From positions 1-20,906 of the IMG/VR virus record IMGVR_UViG_3300005590_000085: a stretch of 20,906 nt of DNA. One strand, 5' to 3'. Under the pieces are notes generated by a model. It had not been told where the DNA came from. It saw only the letters and a list, made by a program, of their open reading frames with translations, and made no database searches. The stretch comes from a virus. How positions within the stretch are numbered: the stretch's first letter is position 1; every line of letters starts with the position of its first letter. The position numbers and the translations under genes were made by a program. Shown here piece by piece: positions 18,653-20,906 of this stretch.

Positions 18653-20166
18653 TGAACTCGCTAGATTTAGCGGAAGTGATAATAGATAAGTTCCCTATTA
18701 ACCGCAAGACCGCTGCTAACTATTTCTTTGAAGATGGTACTAGAAAGAATCGTCTTAAGTTTGGAGAGGAAATTTTCGACCTCAACAATCTTATGGAGTT
18801 TGCTCCTGAGGCTGCTATGGAATTTGGAAAGAAGTCAGCCGATGCTAAGAAGAAATATAAGCAAAGAACTATGGCCAAAGTCGATGAGATTGTCTCGGAA
18901 ATATCGAGTAGGACTCATACCAATATAGATCCTAGCCAATTAAAGGAACTTCATATTGTAGATACTGCCTTTGATTTTGAGAAGTTCATACTTTTTAAGA
19001 ACATGACTAAAGGAAAGTATGCTGGGGAGTCAGTAGTATTCTCTCTACCTGATAGACAGATCACGGACATTGATCCTGAGATTTATTTAGATTCTATGAG
19101 TAGAGAAATGAGAGCTAACTATAGACCTATCCAATGTATCTTTAAATACGATCCGTACAACATCTCTCCGATTAATCAAGGGATGCTATATGGACAGACA
19201 ATCAATGAAGTAAATATTTATAAACCACCAAAGTGGAGACTTGAGAACTACCTTTCTAAAGGAGAGGAGAAAGTTCCAGCGGTTATAGCTAAATTTTTAA
19301 AACATCTATTCCCAGATAGAGAGGTAAGACTTTTTGTCTGTGCATGGCTTAAGAACGCATTACTCTACAGATCTGAAACTTACTTAGTTCTCAACGGGGC
19401 AAAGGGAGCTGGTAAAGGACTCTTTGTAGAATTATGTCGTAACTTAGTTGGTAAGGAAAACTTTGGGAAAGCTCCAAAGTCCTTACTTACTAAGGAATTT
19501 AATACAGTCTTAGAAGACAAGAGATTGATCTTTATGGACGAGCTTAGAATCGATAAGCCAGCTTACAATAGACTAAAGGACTTGATTAATGAAGACCATA
19601 ATATTGAAAAGAAAGGTAAGGACGCTAACAATCTTACTAAAACTTTTAATAGTTTTATTATCAACAATAACGATATACAAGATGTACGGGTAGAGCACGA
19701 CGATAGAAGATTCTCTTGTACTGAAATTACAAACAAACCTCTTAAGGAAGTTTATACTCAAGAGGAAATTAGAGAGCTAGTAGAAGCTTTCCAAGATGAA
19801 GACATTATTAGAGAGTTTGGAAATTGGCTTATCCAGTACGAGCACCCTGTTTATCACGATCCATTTTATATGTGGAAGGGAGAGAAGTTTCATAGTCTTG
19901 TTTTCTCTTCATTATACGGCTGGCAACAATACATTGTTGAGAAGTTACTTGAGGATAATTATAAAGACCTTCCAATCAGTGTGCTTAAAATGGATGCTGA
20001 AGATGCTGGGAATAAGTTCCCTAGTTCTAGTACAAAGATCGATAGCTTCCTTCAGAACTATTTCCATCGCGGAGAGAAGAGACTGGGAAGGCTTAAGAAA
20101 GTTAAGAACGTGTGGACGCTATATAAGTTTAGAGTTGGACAAGTGGAAGAGGAGTTAGATCTGTGA
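18652..20166 (+). CDS. SF3-type DNA helicase (DUF5906-like replication protein)
   Basis: 504 residues. The C-terminal half is a superfamily 3 AAA+ helicase: Walker A NGAKGAGKG (248-256), Walker B LIFMDEL (292-298), motif C/sensor FIINNND (335-341), and an arginine finger at DDRRFS (350-355). The block AVIAKFLKHLFPDREVRLFVCAWLKNALL (in pieces, 210-238), upstream of Walker A, is typical of DUF5906/D5-type phage proteins. The N-terminal 200 residues do not show a clear primase catalytic motif (no obvious AEP hDhD). It probably unwinds DNA at the origin. It is preceded by small genes and followed by an HNH gene and a polymerase-like gene in one overlapping operon. Confidence 0.85.
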   Translation: MNSLDLAEVIIDKFPINRKTAANYFFEDGTRKNRLKFGEEIFDLNNLMEFAPEAAMEFGKKSADAKKKYKQRTMAKVDEIVSEISSRTHTNIDPSQLKELHIVDTAFDFEKFILFKNMTKGKYAGESVVFSLPDRQITDIDPEIYLDSMSREMRANYRPIQCIFKYDPYNISPINQGMLYGQTINEVNIYKPPKWRLENYLSKGEEKVPAVIAKFLKHLFPDREVRLFVCAWLKNALLYRSETYLVLNGAKGAGKGLFVELCRNLVGKENFGKAPKSLLTKEFNTVLEDKRLIFMDELRIDKPAYNRLKDLINEDHNIEKKGKDANNLTKTFNSFIINNNDIQDVRVEHDDRRFSCTEITNKPLKEVYTQEEIRELVEAFQDEDIIREFGNWLIQYEHPVYHDPFYMWKGEKFHSLVFSSLYGWQQYIVEKLLEDNYKDLPISVLKMDAEDAGNKFPSSSTKIDSFLQNYFHRGEKRLGRLKKVKNVWTLYKFRVGQVEEELDL

Positions 20167-20570
20167 AAAAAGAAAAGTGGAAGAGATTGAAGCAAGAGAG
20201 AGGATTTATAGTCAGCTCTTGGGGTAGAATAGTAAACCTTCAGACAGGTAAGCTAGTTAGCCCATTCATTCATAAGTCCCGATCAAATAAATATTTGAGA
20301 GTTAATATAAAAGATAAGAAGTATATGCTCCATGTCTTAGTTGGAACAAACTTTAAAGGTAAGGAGTATAGAGAGTTGAATCATAGTATCCCTTATAAGG
20401 AAATTGAATGGAATCATGAAGATAGAAATACATTGAATTGCAATGCTTCCAATATCTCCCCTATCTCCAAGAGTAAGAACATTAGACATTCTTACTACAC
20501 CAATCAAATCCAATTCAATGGGAGAGAGTACAAACTGAGTGGAGGCCAAGTTGAGGAAAGCACTAATTAA
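20163..20570 (+). CDS. HNH endonuclease (homing type)
   Basis: 135 residues. The N-terminus KRLKQERGFIVSSWGRIVNLQTGKLVSP has the look of a NUMOD4-like DNA-contact motif (W-x-x-x-x...Y/F-x-v-S..G-r-v...tG..). It is followed by MLHVLVGTNF and WNHEDRNTLNCNASNISPISKSKNIRH (in pieces), matching the HNH_3 pattern nH.D....N....NL. It starts at GTG 20163, overlapping the helicase stop (GTGA), with GAGGAG 8 bases upstream. Free-standing HNH genes between replication genes are usually homing endonucleases. Confidence 0.8.
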   Translation: MKKEKWKRLKQERGFIVSSWGRIVNLQTGKLVSPFIHKSRSNKYLRVNIKDKKYMLHVLVGTNFKGKEYRELNHSIPYKEIEWNHEDRNTLNCNASNISPISKSKNIRHSYYTNQIQFNGREYKLSGGQVEESTN

Positions 20571-20769
20571 ACAGGTTACAAAAGAAGTAACGGCAAGAAT
20601 AAAAAAGAAGATACCTAACGCTACTGTAGAAGTTGTGGACTACGGAGCTAGGTTTAAGTTAGTAGTTACACAATCTGATACTGGCTTTAGAGGATTCGGT
20701 TATTTTACTTTGAATCATAACAATGCACTGGACTCGATCCTTATGGAGCATAAGCTATATGAAGAATAA
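20551..20769 (+). CDS. Hypothetical protein, 72 aa, probable TTG start
   Basis: The frame extends to a GTG at 20539, but GGAGG at 20541-20545 lies 5 bases before TTG 20551, so TTG is the better start. The N-terminus is basic and helical (RKALIKQVTKEVTARIKKK), followed by a beta-like stretch (ATVEVVDYGARFKLVVTQSD, RGFGYFTL). It overlaps the HNH gene by 20 bases and the next start by 11 bases. No family recognised. Confidence 0.62.
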   Translation: MRKALIKQVTKEVTARIKKKIPNATVEVVDYGARFKLVVTQSDTGFRGFGYFTLNHNNALDSILMEHKLYEE

Positions 20770-20906
20770 TAAATTTATAGATCTCGATTTTGAATTTAAT
20801 AAGTCTAGGAATAGACGACTCAACTTAATTTCTGTCGCTTGGAAAGTTAGAGATACTGGGGAGCGTGGAAAGCTTTGGCTCCATGAGCATGGGCACGATC
20901 CAATAC
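20759..20906 (+). CDS. DNA polymerase-like protein, N-terminal 49 residues (cut by window edge)
   Basis: ATG 20759 begins a frame open to the right edge: FIDLDFEFNKSRNRRLNLISVAWK. This resembles exonuclease motif I (D-x-E within a strand, followed by a short gap and a second strand LISVAW) as found at the start of phage family A DNA polymerases. A Gly/His-rich stretch follows. Location after helicase and near a predicted clamp supports a polymerase. Only 49 residues are visible, so a stand-alone exonuclease is also possible. Confidence 0.55.
   Translation, partial: MKNNKFIDLDFEFNKSRNRRLNLISVAWKVRDTGERGKLWLHEHGHDPI

Overview
The window is a segment of a tailed-phage genome, either a free phage or a prophage. 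The left half (about 1-11147) is one leftward block of virion genes whose order and lengths match the T7 late module. From the promoter-proximal end it runs: DNA adenine methyltransferase, small SAP/HeH-like protein, large terminase, small basic protein, portal (528 aa; T7 gp8 536), Bbp19-like protein, scaffold (311 aa; gp9 307), major capsid, 144-aa capsid-neighbour protein, tail tubular A (196 aa; gp11 196), tail tubular B (842 aa; gp12 794), a GNAT-like gp13 counterpart (136 aa; gp13 138), and a gp14-like internal virion protein cut by the left edge. A short-tailed (podovirus) particle is therefore likely. The host cannot be fixed from the sequence. Strong GGAG-type ribosome sites and sigma70-like promoters suggest a Gram-negative-type host, and the DNA is AT-rich.

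From 11148 to about 11865 lies a divergent control region without convincing genes. It holds a 15-bp palindrome, three tandem copies of a roughly 45-bp unit and several inverted repeats built on GCGTTT/AAACGC. To its right most genes point rightward: small unknown proteins, several with near-identical A/C-rich leaders; a diverged protein that reads like a DNA polymerase sliding clamp (12931-13830); a strong terminator; and a short run ending in a zinc-finger/HTH protein. This strand is interrupted by a leftward pair, HNH endonuclease plus terminase small subunit (14563-15532). The small subunit is thus about 4 kb from the large one and in a separate transcription unit.

After an unknown protein and a Cro-like HTH regulator comes a 750-bp non-coding stretch (16443-17195). 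It carries a sigma70-like promoter, seven copies of GGGACAC(G), AT-rich DNA, a 15-bp palindrome, structured-RNA signals and a tRNA-like sequence with an unusual length. This is the best candidate for a replication origin or master control region. It leads into a tightly overlapping replication operon: a stand-alone protein resembling domain Ia of NAD-dependent DNA ligase, five small unknown genes, an SF3-type helicase (DUF5906-like), an HNH endonuclease, a small unknown gene, and the start of a protein opening with a 3'-5' exonuclease motif, probably a family A DNA polymerase.

The most notable items are the large terminase ORF, which has no ATG/GTG/TTG start upstream of its Walker A motif; the iteron-like array beside the tRNA-like RNA; the predicted phage sliding clamp; the orphan ligase-Ia-like protein; and a 28-codon reading frame that contains a complete intrinsic terminator. 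No RNA polymerase, integrase or lysis gene is visible in the window.
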